Origin: Rhizobium sp.
GTDB taxonomy: Bacteria; Pseudomonadota; Alphaproteobacteria; Rhizobiales; Rhizobiaceae
Length of the DNA: 64,000 nucleotides
Assembly: GCA_027533385.1 (NCBI GenBank)
Contig: JAPZUE010000040.1
Location: 1 to 64,000 of the forward strand
Direction: 5' to 3'
Under the pieces are notes generated by a model. It did no database searches and was not told the DNA's origin. It saw only the letters and a list, made by a program, of their open reading frames with translations. A program made the translations under genes and the position numbers. Shown here piece after piece: positions 8,491-17,161 of this stretch. Each line of letters opens with the position of its first letter. Within the stretch, counting starts at the first letter, position 1.

Positions 8491-9225
8491 TCAAGCGCGA
8501 AGTGCATAGGCCAGTCTTACAAAATCATCCCGTAGCCTGCGGACATAGGTCTCGAGTCGTTTCCACTTCGGGAATTTGACGGAGCGGTAGATGTCGCGTG
8601 TAGCAATCGTTGTGCCTCCACGCGCTATGTTCGCCACGTTCTTTCGCGTCGTGTAAACATTGCCACCATGGTCCCAGCCCCGTTCGAGGGCCGCATCCCA
8701 AGGGTAGCGCATGACCGTCAGGTGTTCGATCAAGAGCGCTGCGCCCTGCCGAGAAACGGCATAACAGGCCGATGAACCGAGGGGGCCGTGAATGGCGCGA
8801 CCGATCTCGTCACCTCGGCTTGATGTGTTGGTCTTTCGGAAGCCGACGACACGGTGATTGAAGAACTTGATCACGTCGGCGTCCGGAACCGCTTCGAACG
8901 CGGCTTGTACGTGATCCTTGAGGTCGGCACTCAGTTCGACGTCGTCTTCAATGATGAGGGCGATATCGTTGGTCGTTGTGAGGAATGCGTTGAGCGCCTT
9001 GATATGGCTCCTATAGCAGCCATACTCGCCGGCGAGCATCAGGCGACCCGTGTTGCGGCGGAATGCGGCATCGTCCACTGCCTCCCGCTTTGCTTCGGGC
9101 GTCAACTTGCCGTCGACTGCCGAAACACGGGTGAGGGACAAGCCTAGTGCGCTGGCGCGATCTGCCAGGATTTCCCAGCGGTCGGTTGATCGATCCAGAT
9201 TGATCGCAAAGATTTCGAGCTTCAT
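8491..9225 (-). CDS. Glycosyltransferase family 25 (LPS biosynthesis type)
   Basis: A 244-residue GT25 enzyme of the Lex2B/LgtA-like group that adds sugars to lipooligosaccharide or capsule. The N-terminus MKLEIFAINLDRSTDRW is the family's opening strand and basic loop. GEYGCYRSHIKAL (67-79) and the catalytic-type EDD at 93-95 follow, in IALIIEDDVEL. It is the promoter-proximal gene of the three-gene minus-strand operon, starting with ATG at 9225. Its upstream region carries the first of two 82-base repeats. Substrates are not predictable from the sequence. Confidence 0.88.
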   Translation of the reverse strand: MKLEIFAINLDRSTDRWEILADRASALGLSLTRVSAVDGKLTPEAKREAVDDAAFRRNTGRLMLAGEYGCYRSHIKALNAFLTTTNDIALIIEDDVELSADLKDHVQAAFEAVPDADVIKFFNHRVVGFRKTNTSSRGDEIGRAIHGPLGSSACYAVSRQGAALLIEHLTVMRYPWDAALERGWDHGGNVYTTRKNVANIARGGTTIATRDIYRSVKFPKWKRLETYVRRLRDDFVRLAYALRA

Positions 9226-9278
9226 CCGATTTCGTTCCGCTGGCGGTTAACCCGCTCACTTAAGGGTGCAGGTTTGTC

Positions 9279-9360
9279 GCTCGGTAGCATCTGAGCGCCG
9301 ATGCAGCAACAGGCTGCGTTGACCAAGATCGGGCGTCATTTGATGAACGGGCCGGCGAAA
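9279..9360 (+). repeat. 82-bp direct repeat, copy 1
   Basis: Begins GCTCGGTAGCATCTGAGCGC and ends GGCGAAA. It matches 9696-9777 with about ten mismatches and no gaps. It lies just upstream of the GT25 operon, so it could carry regulatory sites or be the end of a small mobile element. Confidence 0.75.
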
Positions 9361-9489
9361 CGAAACAGCGTCAAATCCGGGCGAGTGCCGCCAGTGTTTC
9401 GCCAGCCGCTATCGGGGCAGAGGGTGCGTTTGCTCACCCCCCATTTTGCAGATTTTCACCTGGCGGAGAGTGGGTCGGTATCGTGCGCG

Positions 9490-9516
9490 GTACACCTTCG
9501 TGTACACCTTGGTGTA
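9490..9516. promoter_or_regulatory. Two overlapping palindromes (operator-like)
   Basis: GTACACCTTCGTGTAC (9490-9505, arms GTACAC/GTGTAC) overlaps TACACCTTGGTGTA (9503-9516, arms TACACC/GGTGTA). Paired dyads with shared TACAC half-sites look like binding sites for a dimeric HTH regulator, possibly the XRE protein encoded at 9992. There is no direct evidence of function. Confidence 0.35.
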
Positions 9517-9695
9517 GCGCTACTCTCCCTTTTGATATAAAGACTTAGCCAAGTGCCTGAAAACGCTGGTAGCGCTTGGCCACCTGGCGGAGAGTCCCAC
9601 CATCTATCCGTTGTGTGTTCTCTGTCTCTGATCACGCGCGCCCCATCCCCGTTCAGCCATTCAGGCTGTAATCCAATTGGTCTGTCGTCCTGATG

Positions 9696-9777
9696 GCTCG
9701 GTAGCATCTGAACGCTGATGCAGCAACAGGCTTCGCTGACCAAGATCGGGCGTCATTCAGTCAACAGGGCGGCGAAA
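9696..9777 (+). repeat. 82-bp direct repeat, copy 2
   Basis: Diverged copy of 9279-9360, beginning GCTCGGTAGCATCTGAACGC. The offset between copies is 417 bases. The block CAGCAACAGGCT and the block GACCAAGATCGGGCGTCATT are conserved exactly. Confidence 0.75.
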
Positions 9778-9991
9778 GGAAAATGCTTCTGATCTATAGA
9801 CCGGAGGAAAATGTACCGGTTCCACCACGGTTCCGACTTGCTCACTCTAAAGCCCTTTGCGTCTCAGCTTTATCCCATTCTAGGCGCTCGCATCGACCAT
9901 GTTGGGTCCATTCATTTCGATCGACTGCGGAGATGCGTCTCTGCGCATCCATCTTTGAACAGAAGTGGTCGATGTCCCATTTGTCCCAGTC

Positions 9992-10279
9992 CTAGGTGCC
10001 GACCAAGCGGACACCTGGGCCTCCGTTGCCTGCATACTGGCCGTCCAAAAACTCTACTCCCGCATTTTCAAGCACTTGGCGGATGTCAATGACGGTTCGG
10101 GGCTTAAGAGTTTCTCCGCGCTCGAGCCTCACAATCGTGTTGGTCGACACGTTTGCTACTGTTGCCAGATCCTTCACGCTCCAGCCTAGGGCAGTACGAG
10201 CCATCTTGCACTGAACCGCTAACAAATCGCCTCCAGTGAGCGAAAACGACTTGACGTGGCGCTTTTGCTCAGTTACCAA
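9992..10279 (-). CDS. XRE-family HTH transcriptional regulator
   Basis: A small regulator of at most 95 residues with a helix-turn-helix in MARTALGWSVKDLATVANVS then TNTIVRLERGE, the standard Cro/C1-type fold. The C-terminal tail VLENAGVEFLDGQYAGNGGP is the common ending of short rhizobial XRE proteins. The longest frame begins with TTG at 10279. A TTG at about 10225, shortly after a GGAGG, or the ATG at 10204 would give shorter forms that still contain the HTH. It is divergent from the LysR gene and might act on the palindromes at 9490-9516, which is only an inference. Confidence 0.8.
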   Translation of the reverse strand: MVTEQKRHVKSFSLTGGDLLAVQCKMARTALGWSVKDLATVANVSTNTIVRLERGETLKPRTVIDIRQVLENAGVEFLDGQYAGNGGPGVRLVGT

Positions 10280-10401
10280 ATAAATGATGCAGGTTATCCT
10301 GCTGATTCAGCGAACATAAATCCTTTCGCTCTTCATCGCGAGCGGGATTTTCCGTGCGCATTGAGCGCTCAGTTACTTAGTCAGCCTCGCAGGAGCTCAT
10401 C

Positions 10402-11292
10402 ATGGAACTCCGCCAACTCTCCTACTTTGTGGCGGTCGCCGAGGAGCTGCACTTCGGCCGCGCTGCGATGCGCGTGAACATCGCCCAGCCGGCACTCAGC
10501 ACGCAGGTCCAGGCGCTGGAAAAGGGGCTTGGGGTGCAGTTGCTGACACGCTCGACCCGCAAGGTCGAACTGACGCGGGCAGGGGAGGTGTTCTACGATC
10601 GCTGTGTCAGAATGCTGGGAGAACTGGATCTCTCCGCAGAAATGGCACGCGCGGCAGGGGGCAGGACAATGCGGGAGATCAGGATCGGGACGATCTATCC
10701 GGCAACGACAGGGGTGCTCCCGGCATTCCTCGCCCGGATCGGGCGGAAGTTTCCCGACATTCGCCTGCATGTCTCGAACGGCTCGACATCAGAAATCATC
10801 CGCCAGCTGGAATGCGGCAAGTTGAACCTTGGCTTCATTCGTCCCGTCGAGAACATTGGCTCGCTGCGCTTCTTCTCGATCGCCCATGAGCGGTATCTGT
10901 TGGCGGTGCCGATGGGAAACCCACTTGCCTCCAAGGACGAGGTGACGATCGAGGATCTGAGGGCCGAGAAGATCATCGCCTTCAAACGACAGAACCTGTC
11001 CTTCACCGAACGCTATTCTGCAGAGACCTTCGAGGAGCATGGCCTGAATGACAATGTCGCCTATACCTGTGACGACACCTTCTCGCTGATCTCGCTTGTC
11101 TCCTCAGGTCTTGGTGTCGGCTTTGCACCGGAATGGACGGCAGATCTGCCGGGCAGGGACGTTGTGCTGAAGAAGGTTACGGGGATTGACCTCAAGATCG
11201 GGCTCGGTGTTGCCTGGAGCAAGGATGATCCGACAGCAGCGCGCGATGACATCGTCGATATTGCCCGGACGCTTGGGCGTCCGGGCAGGTGA
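10402..11292 (+). CDS. LysR-family transcriptional regulator
   Basis: A 296-residue LTTR. The N-terminal winged HTH is clear: MELRQLSYFVAVAEELHFGR, then AAMRVNIAQPALSTQVQALE and a wing in LLTRSTRKVELT. The rest is a periplasmic-binding-like effector domain (about 90-290), with the family's IRIGTIYPATTGVLPAFL and DTFSLISLVSSGLGVGFAP. It would sense a small metabolite and control nearby or divergent genes; the target is not evident, as its neighbours are an XRE gene and the conjugation genes. The 3' end contains a perfect 10-base hairpin (11263-11286). Confidence 0.93.
   Translation: MELRQLSYFVAVAEELHFGRAAMRVNIAQPALSTQVQALEKGLGVQLLTRSTRKVELTRAGEVFYDRCVRMLGELDLSAEMARAAGGRTMREIRIGTIYPATTGVLPAFLARIGRKFPDIRLHVSNGSTSEIIRQLECGKLNLGFIRPVENIGSLRFFSIAHERYLLAVPMGNPLASKDEVTIEDLRAEKIIAFKRQNLSFTERYSAETFEEHGLNDNVAYTCDDTFSLISLVSSGLGVGFAPEWTADLPGRDVVLKKVTGIDLKIGLGVAWSKDDPTAARDDIVDIARTLGRPGR
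11263..11286. terminator. GC-rich hairpin at the end of the LysR gene
   Basis: Arms GCCCGGACGC (11263-11272) and GCGTCCGGGC (11277-11286) pair perfectly around a TTGG loop. The hairpin overlaps the last codons of the LysR gene and has no following T-run, so it would be an atypical terminator or an mRNA-stabilising stem. Confidence 0.35.
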
Positions 11293-11597
11293 GGGCTGCG
11301 ATATTAGCGACTGGGCTGATGAAGCTCATCGCCCCTTCATGCGGAACGCCATGGCCGGGGGAAGTCGGTCCCGCCTGACCCTTGTGGGTCGCTATGCTCA
11401 GGCTCCTGCGGCTTCCCTTTGCCCGGCCCTGACGTGGCGAGAATTCCCGCGTTCGCGCCCTTCGGTCGCCGCTATGCTGAACGCTCCGATATTCTTCATT
11501 GTCTGACCCGGATCTCGCGCGAGCGCGGCTTTGATCCGGGTCGGTCCTGGGCGTCGCGTGCAATCTGCGCTGTGTGCGCTCGTGCATGGTTGGCCAC
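11293..11597. other. Intergenic stretch without visible gene
   Basis: These 305 bases separate the convergent LysR and TraG genes. I see no reading frame with protein-like features, no strong terminator with a T-run and no repeat shared with the rest of the window. Confidence 0.5.
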
Positions 11598-13199
11598 TCA
11601 GGACGGGTCGAAGAGAGTGCGGAACTCCGGATCTGCGTAGTAGCGGATCTTGCGCGCCAGTGCTGGTCTTTGCCCTCTGGTGAGCAGGACCATCGCTTCG
11701 TCGGGCAGTCGCATGATCTCGTCCGGGGTCATCAGGTCACGGGCAACGACATGCTCGCTCGACGTGATGCCGGGTGGCTTCCACGGCAGGTTGGGACTGC
11801 TCCAGGATCGCGTAACGTGCCGTTCGTCCATGCGGCCGATGGTTCTGGCGATCAGGCTCGCCGTTTCTATGTCGTTGACCCCGAATACCTGGCATGTGCT
11901 GGCATTGGAGAGAAAGGTGCCGGCTCGCTGTCCATAGGTGGCGCGCAGCTGATGCATGTCCTGCAGGATTGGCCAGAGCTGTACGCCATAACCTGCCATC
12001 AGGCCCATGGCCCTTTCGACGGGTGCCAGATGACCAAGGGCTGCGAACTCGTCGAGGAGATAGAGCACTGGCTTTGCGGGCGTTTCCGGATCGCGGGCCA
12101 TGTCGGTAAGGCTCTGGGTGACGAGCAGTCTCAGCCATCTTGAATAGGTCAATAACCGATCGGGCGGCAGGACGCAGAAGACCGTCGTGGGCTGGTGCTT
12201 CAGGTCGGTGAAGCGGAAGTCCGATCGCTTGAGCACCTCGACCATGCGTGGACTGTCGAGGAAATGCGTGTGGCGCTGGGCGGCGGATAGCACGCCGGCT
12301 GCTTCCCGGTCCGCCTTGCCGAGATGGCGATTGGCGGCCCGGGCAATCAGGCCGCCGGTGTCGGGCATCTGCTGCATGTCCTTCAGCAGATCTGCGAATC
12401 CCTGCGGGTCGGCGGTCAGATGCCGGCGCAGCGTTCCAAGATGCCGCTCGTCGGGTGGTGCTGTTGTGACGATCATCAGGATCAGTCCTGCAATCAGCGC
12501 CTTTGCCTCCTCGTTCCAATGCGCTTCGCCTGCCATGCCTGGTTCGTCGAAAACCAATGCGTCTGCCAGCGTGCCGGCATCTTCGGCCAGATCGAGACTA
12601 TCAGGATCGAGAAGATCGAGCGGATTGAAGGCTGCAGTCTCGAACCCTGTGACGCCAAAAGGGTCGAGGACAAGGACCGGACCGAACTTCAGCCTGCCGC
12701 GTGCGGTGATCCTGGCGTTCTCGCCCTTCGGGTCGATGCAGATCACCGAGCGATCGGCGCTCAGGAGATTGGGGATGATGGTGCCCACACCTTTGCCGGT
12801 TCTGGTTGGCGCCATGGTGAGCAGATGTCCGGGGCCGTCATGGCGCAACAGCCTGCCTGAGTGCAGATCCCGACCGATCAACAGGCCGTCGTCGGTCTTC
12901 GTCAGCCGGATGAGTTCCCTCGGTGTTGCCCATGCGGCGGTCCCATGGATCCAAGAGGCACGGGCCCTGGCGAGGAAGGGAAACAGAAGTCCGATGGCCG
13001 CCATGACGAAGGGCTGATACTTCAGCAGGTCGGGCAGACTGTGGCTCAGCCAACCTCGCTCTTCGCCAGGTCCTGCATTGTGCTGAATGACGACATCGAT
13101 GCCCAGAATGACGGTGACCAGGAGATAGCCGAGGAACAGGAAGATCACGGCAAGCTTGATGCCGATTGCCAGCAGGCTAAGGCGCGTGATGAGCGTCAT
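11598..13199 (-). CDS. traG: TraG/VirD4-type conjugal coupling ATPase
   Basis: A 533-residue type IV coupling protein that brings the relaxase-DNA complex to a secretion channel. Two N-terminal membrane helices (about 8-36 and 63-78) are followed by the ATPase domain, with Walker A APTRTGKGVGT near 130-140 and Walker B PVLYLLDEFAALGHL. The VirD4 signature VICIDPKGENARITARGRLK is also present. It is shorter than Ti-plasmid TraG (about 650 residues), mainly at the C-terminus. It overlaps the upstream small mob gene by four bases (ATGA, 13196-13199). No mating-pair genes are in the window, so it must use a channel encoded elsewhere. Confidence 0.92.
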   Translation of the reverse strand: MTLITRLSLLAIGIKLAVIFLFLGYLLVTVILGIDVVIQHNAGPGEERGWLSHSLPDLLKYQPFVMAAIGLLFPFLARARASWIHGTAAWATPRELIRLTKTDDGLLIGRDLHSGRLLRHDGPGHLLTMAPTRTGKGVGTIIPNLLSADRSVICIDPKGENARITARGRLKFGPVLVLDPFGVTGFETAAFNPLDLLDPDSLDLAEDAGTLADALVFDEPGMAGEAHWNEEAKALIAGLILMIVTTAPPDERHLGTLRRHLTADPQGFADLLKDMQQMPDTGGLIARAANRHLGKADREAAGVLSAAQRHTHFLDSPRMVEVLKRSDFRFTDLKHQPTTVFCVLPPDRLLTYSRWLRLLVTQSLTDMARDPETPAKPVLYLLDEFAALGHLAPVERAMGLMAGYGVQLWPILQDMHQLRATYGQRAGTFLSNASTCQVFGVNDIETASLIARTIGRMDERHVTRSWSSPNLPWKPPGITSSEHVVARDLMTPDEIMRLPDEAMVLLTRGQRPALARKIRYYADPEFRTLFDPS

Positions 13200-13513
13200 G
13201 GCTGCTCCTCCCCATCGGCGAGGTTGTCAGGCTTCTCCTGTTGCTCCAGCTTCTCGAGCTTGAGGATATTGTCGAACAGCTGCCGGTCACTGTCACGGGT
13301 GAGAAAGCCCGGCAGTTCGGCCCTCAGCCATTCATCGAGCCGGCCATTCAGATATCGCTCTGGCCGCCGTTCGATGCGATCGAGCACAAGGGCCCCGATC
13401 AGGATCTTGCGCCGGGTGTCTCGCGCTCTTTCCTGCTTGCCAAGCCGCGTTACCAGCACCTGCCTGCGGGCTTCGAGCTGTCTGAGTCGTTCCTGAATGC
13501 TGCGTCTTGCCAT
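13196..13513 (-). CDS. Small mobilization protein (MobC/TraC-TraD-like)
   Basis: A basic protein of 105 residues starting MARRSIQERLRQLEARRQVL, with a predicted coiled-coil N-terminal half and an acidic tail. Genes of this size and type, next to oriT and upstream of traG in rhizobial elements, encode accessory relaxosome proteins. The frame is open further upstream to 13570, but the ATG at 13513 has a good ribosome site (AAAGGA, seven bases upstream of the start) and I use it. It is co-transcribed with traG (four-base overlap) and divergent from traA across the oriT. The exact family name is uncertain. Confidence 0.78.
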   Translation of the reverse strand: MARRSIQERLRQLEARRQVLVTRLGKQERARDTRRKILIGALVLDRIERRPERYLNGRLDEWLRAELPGFLTRDSDRQLFDNILKLEKLEQQEKPDNLADGEEQP

Positions 13514-13570
13514 CGCCTCGTCCTTTCGGAAACAAGACTTAATTCGACGCGCCCGGTGAAAATTGCACAA

Positions 13571-13720
13571 CGTACAAATCTGCTGTGAACCGTGAGCGAC
13601 AGGCGGCGAAGCCGCATCCCGGTGGCTTACGAGCGAAGCGAAGAAAGCACCAAGGGCGCACTTACGAGTTGCTGCGCAACTCAGTGCTCAGGTGACCCTA
13701 CGACGTGCTGGAGACTGTAA
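13571..13720. other. oriT: Origin of transfer (oriT) between mob and traA
   Basis: The 150-base divergent region contains CAAGGGCGCACTTAC at 13651-13665. Its complement, GTAAGTGCGCCCTTG, matches the known nick-region core of the RSF1010/Ti-plasmid (MobQ) oriT family. Immediately beside it is a perfect inverted repeat, GAGTTGC / GCAACTC with a three-base loop (13666-13682), the usual relaxase recognition hairpin. Position between the relaxase and accessory genes supports the call. The exact nick base is inferred from the family, not shown. Confidence 0.85.
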
Positions 13721-16700
13721 ATGGCGATCTACCATTGCAGTATGAAACCGGTCAGCCGCTCGGGCGGCCGAAGCGCCGTGGCCGCGATCGCTTATCGGAC
13801 CGCAAGCAGGATCATTAACGAGCGCGACGGTCTGGTGCATGACTTCACAGCCAAGGCCGGCGTCGTGCATGCGGAGATCGTGCTTCCCGAGGGCTCTGAT
13901 GCGAAGTGGGCGCTCGACAGATCGGCGCTGTGGAATGCGGTGGAGTTTTCCGAGAAGCGCAAGGATGCGCGGCTTGCCCGGGAGTTCGAGGTGGCGCTTC
14001 CGCATGAGCTGGATTCGGACCAGAGGCTGGCGCTGGTGCGTGCCTTTGCCCGTGATCTTGCCGATCGGCATGGGGCTGCCGTCGACTTCGCCATTCATTC
14101 GCCGAGGGGAGAAAGCGACATCCGCAACAGCCACGCGCATGTGATGATGACGACGCGCATTGTGGGGCCGGATGGCTTGGGTGAGAAGACGCTGATCGAG
14201 CGGGAGAACAAATGGCTCTTGAACCACGACCTGCCGACCGCACAGATGCAGCTGCGCGAGATCCGGCAGTCCTGGGAGACACATGCCAACCGGGCGCTGA
14301 TGCTGGCAGGGCACGAGGTGCGGATTGATCATCGCTCGCATCTGGAGCGTGGGCTTGAGATCGAGCCGACCGAGCATATGGGCGTTCATGCATCCGAGAT
14401 CGACAGGAGAGGCGGAAGCGTCTCGCGCACCCGGATCGATGAGGAAGCGGCACGGCGCAATGCAGACCTGATCCGTGAGAAGCCGGAGCAGGTGCTGACG
14501 CTGATCACGGGCGAGAAGAGCGTCTTTGATCGATACGACGTCGCGCGCGCACTCCACCGCTACATCGACGATGCCAGCCAGTTCCGCAATGCCTTTGCCG
14601 CCGTGATGGCGTCCTCGGCTCTGGTGGAACTGCGCAAGGAAACCGGCGGTGAGCTTGCCCGGTACACGACGCGGGAAATGCTGGAAATCGAACACGCCAT
14701 GGCCGCGAGCGCCGACCGGATGAGCCGCCACTCATCTTCGCAGTCCGGCTCGCACGCACCCCATGATGGGAGCGGCCATGGCGTCGATCGACATCATGTC
14801 GACCGTGCCCTGAGGCTACAGGACGAAGCCATCAGGGCAATGACAGATGGTGCAGGCTCGCAGAGAGTTGACCAACGAAGACCAGATTCATCCACAGGTC
14901 TACCTGGATCAACGCCGCCGCCAGCAGGCCTGAGCGAAGAGCAGCGTCTTGCGGTCCGGCATGTCACCGGTCCCGAGCAGATTGCCGCAGTCATCGGCTT
15001 TGCCGGTGCTGGCAAGTCGACCATGCTGGCGGCAGCACGCCAAGCCTGGGAGGCGCAAGGCTACCGGGTGCATGGGGCGGCACTCGCCGGCAAGGCTGCG
15101 GAGGGGCTGGAGGAATCCTCCGGCATCATCTCGCGCACACTCGCCTCCTGGGAGCACAGCTGGCAGGCGGGCAGGGCGGAGCTTGGACGCAGTGACATCC
15201 TCGTCATCGACGAGGCGGGCATGATTGGCAGTCGCCAGCTTGGCCGATTTGTCGAGGAGGTCGAGCGGCGCGGGGCAAAGCTTGTTCTGGTCGGAGATCA
15301 TGAACAGCTGCAGGCGATCGGGGCGGGATCGCCGTTCCGGGCCATTGCCGAGCGGATTGGTGCGGTCGAACTCTCCGAGATCCGCCGGCAGAAAGAGGAC
15401 TGGCAGCGGCAGGCTTCGATTGCGTTCGCCACCCATCGAACCGGTGAAGGACTGTCAGCCTATGCCGAGCGGGGACAGGTCCACTTTGCCGATGACAGGG
15501 AGGGCGCACGGGAAGCGCTGGTGCGGGATTATCTGGCAGATCGCGAGGAGCGGCCGGAAGGTTCACGTGTCGCCCTGGCGCACCGCCGTGTCGATGTCCG
15601 GGCGATCAATGATGCGATCCGTAGGGAATTGCAGGCGCGGGGCGCACTGGCGAGAGGCGATGCCGGTGAGCCGCACCAGTCAGGTTACGCAGGTCAGGCG
15701 CCGGAGCGCGAAAGCAGCAACCGGGAGATCGTCTATCAGACGAATGACGGCAAGCGCGGCTTTGCACCCGGTGACAGGATCGTGCTCCTGGAAAACAACC
15801 GGGATCTCGGTGTGAAGAACGGTATGTTGGGGACTGTGACTGCCGTCGAGCCTGACGCAATACAGGTGAGGCTCGACGGCGCAGGGCCGAGCAGGGCCCG
15901 TGTGATTTCGATACCAGCAAGAAGTTACCAGAGCTTTGACCATGGCTACGCAACGACGATCCACAAGGCGCAAGGGGCGACCGTCGACCGGGCCTTCGTC
16001 ATGGCATCCACCACCATGGACCGGCATCTGACTTATGTGGCGATGACGAGGCATCGGGAGGCGGTGGGGCTTTATGCAGAGCGCGATGAGCTGAAGGATT
16101 TGAAGACACTCTCGGCCAGTCTCGGGCGATCCGGCGCCAAGGAAACGGTGCTCGATTACACCGATGCTTTTGCTGCGCGGCGAGGGCTCGGGGACGGCAT
16201 ATCTCTCCGGAGTGAGATCGTCATGGGCGCAACGTCACACCGGGACGGCGCATACCGGGCTGTCGATCTGCCGGCGGCTCACTACGGCGCTTTGGGTGAG
16301 CGCGTTCGCTCGCCCGCCGATCGGGAGCCCTTTGACGAGATTGCGAGGGTAAAGATCAGTCGGGTGGAAGGGGGAGAGCGTAGGGCGGGCGCCGACGAGC
16401 AGAGCGTCAAGGTGCAGCCGCTGGTGCCGGCGATTACCCGCTACGCACAGACGGTCGATCAGGTGGCGCGGGCGGAGGCGTCGCGGCAGATGTACGAGGC
16501 TCTCGACGCAGTTCGTTCTGTTGGAGCCTGCGTCTTTGCCCATCCCGAACACTTTGCCAGTCTTGTCGCAAGGACGATCCGTGAGCATGACGGTGACGTC
16601 GCTGCGCTGATGAAGGCTGTGGCCAGGCGGCCGGAGGTGTTTGGCGAACTTCGTGGAAAGGCTGGGCTCCTCGGTGAGAACCGGGAGCGCAAGCAGGCCC

Positions 16701-17161
16701 GTCGGGTGGCAGGCGCTCTGAGCGCTCATGTCGGGCATGCCGCACAGGACTGGAAGAGGCGATATGAGCATGCTGCACGGTCTGAGGCGTGGAAGCGTGA
16801 GAAGCAGGATCTGATTGAGGTGCCGGGCTTGAGTGCGGGCAGCGAGGCGATCCTGAGGCAGCTGGATCGGCTCGACAGATCGGAGAAACCTGCCTTTCTT
16901 GCCAGGTTGGTCGAGAAGCCGGAGGGGAGGCTGGCGCTTCAGGAGGCTGCGGCGATTACAGACGCGATGAGGCGGCGGTTTGGGAGCAGCGATGCACGCA
17001 ATCTCGACCTGGTGAGTTTCGGCAAGGGGCCGTTGGACAAACTGGATATTGCTCATGTTGAGGCAGTCGTCCGGCTCGCGCATGGAGCCAAGACGGCCGA
17101 GATGTCCAGGCAGGCGGATTTGGTGCGCAGCCATCGGAAGGGAATATCCATGGGTATCTAG
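13721..17161 (+). CDS. traA: TraA relaxase-helicase (MobQ family)
   Basis: A 1,146-residue conjugative relaxase fused to a RecD/TraI-like helicase, as in Ti-plasmid TraA. The relaxase domain (about 1-230) has the motif AAIAYRTASR with probable catalytic Tyr25 and the metal-binding histidines in AIHSPRG (His126) and NSHAHVMM (His138, His140). The helicase domain (about 400-780) has Walker A GFAGAGKST at 426-434, Walker B DILVIDEAGMI, LVLVGDHEQLQAIG and a late YATTIHKAQGATVD. The C-terminal region is basic and probably contacts other relaxosome parts. It is full length with no visible frameshift, and divergent from the mob-traG pair with oriT between. Confidence 0.95.
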   Translation: MAIYHCSMKPVSRSGGRSAVAAIAYRTASRIINERDGLVHDFTAKAGVVHAEIVLPEGSDAKWALDRSALWNAVEFSEKRKDARLAREFEVALPHELDSDQRLALVRAFARDLADRHGAAVDFAIHSPRGESDIRNSHAHVMMTTRIVGPDGLGEKTLIERENKWLLNHDLPTAQMQLREIRQSWETHANRALMLAGHEVRIDHRSHLERGLEIEPTEHMGVHASEIDRRGGSVSRTRIDEEAARRNADLIREKPEQVLTLITGEKSVFDRYDVARALHRYIDDASQFRNAFAAVMASSALVELRKETGGELARYTTREMLEIEHAMAASADRMSRHSSSQSGSHAPHDGSGHGVDRHHVDRALRLQDEAIRAMTDGAGSQRVDQRRPDSSTGLPGSTPPPAGLSEEQRLAVRHVTGPEQIAAVIGFAGAGKSTMLAAARQAWEAQGYRVHGAALAGKAAEGLEESSGIISRTLASWEHSWQAGRAELGRSDILVIDEAGMIGSRQLGRFVEEVERRGAKLVLVGDHEQLQAIGAGSPFRAIAERIGAVELSEIRRQKEDWQRQASIAFATHRTGEGLSAYAERGQVHFADDREGAREALVRDYLADREERPEGSRVALAHRRVDVRAINDAIRRELQARGALARGDAGEPHQSGYAGQAPERESSNREIVYQTNDGKRGFAPGDRIVLLENNRDLGVKNGMLGTVTAVEPDAIQVRLDGAGPSRARVISIPARSYQSFDHGYATTIHKAQGATVDRAFVMASTTMDRHLTYVAMTRHREAVGLYAERDELKDLKTLSASLGRSGAKETVLDYTDAFAARRGLGDGISLRSEIVMGATSHRDGAYRAVDLPAAHYGALGERVRSPADREPFDEIARVKISRVEGGERRAGADEQSVKVQPLVPAITRYAQTVDQVARAEASRQMYEALDAVRSVGACVFAHPEHFASLVARTIREHDGDVAALMKAVARRPEVFGELRGKAGLLGENRERKQARRVAGALSAHVGHAAQDWKRRYEHAARSEAWKREKQDLIEVPGLSAGSEAILRQLDRLDRSEKPAFLARLVEKPEGRLALQEAAAITDAMRRRFGSSDARNLDLVSFGKGPLDKLDIAHVEAVVRLAHGAKTAEMSRQADLVRSHRKGISMGI

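Larger units (their letters stand above)
9226..9991. other. Gene-poor region with direct repeats and palindromes
   Basis: No credible gene occupies these 766 bases; the small open frames here overlap the repeats and show no domain. The region contains two diverged 82-base direct repeats (9279-9360 and 9696-9777). Between them are two copies of CACCTGGCGGAGAGT (9457-9471 and 9581-9595) and a pair of overlapping palindromes (9490-9516). It probably holds the promoter of the minus-strand GT25 operon at its left edge. The repeat pattern suggests the remains of a small mobile element. Confidence 0.5.

Noticed and set aside
9301..9995. Small open frames in the repeat region
   Set aside because: They overlap the direct repeats and palindromes, lack ribosome sites and carry no recognisable motif.
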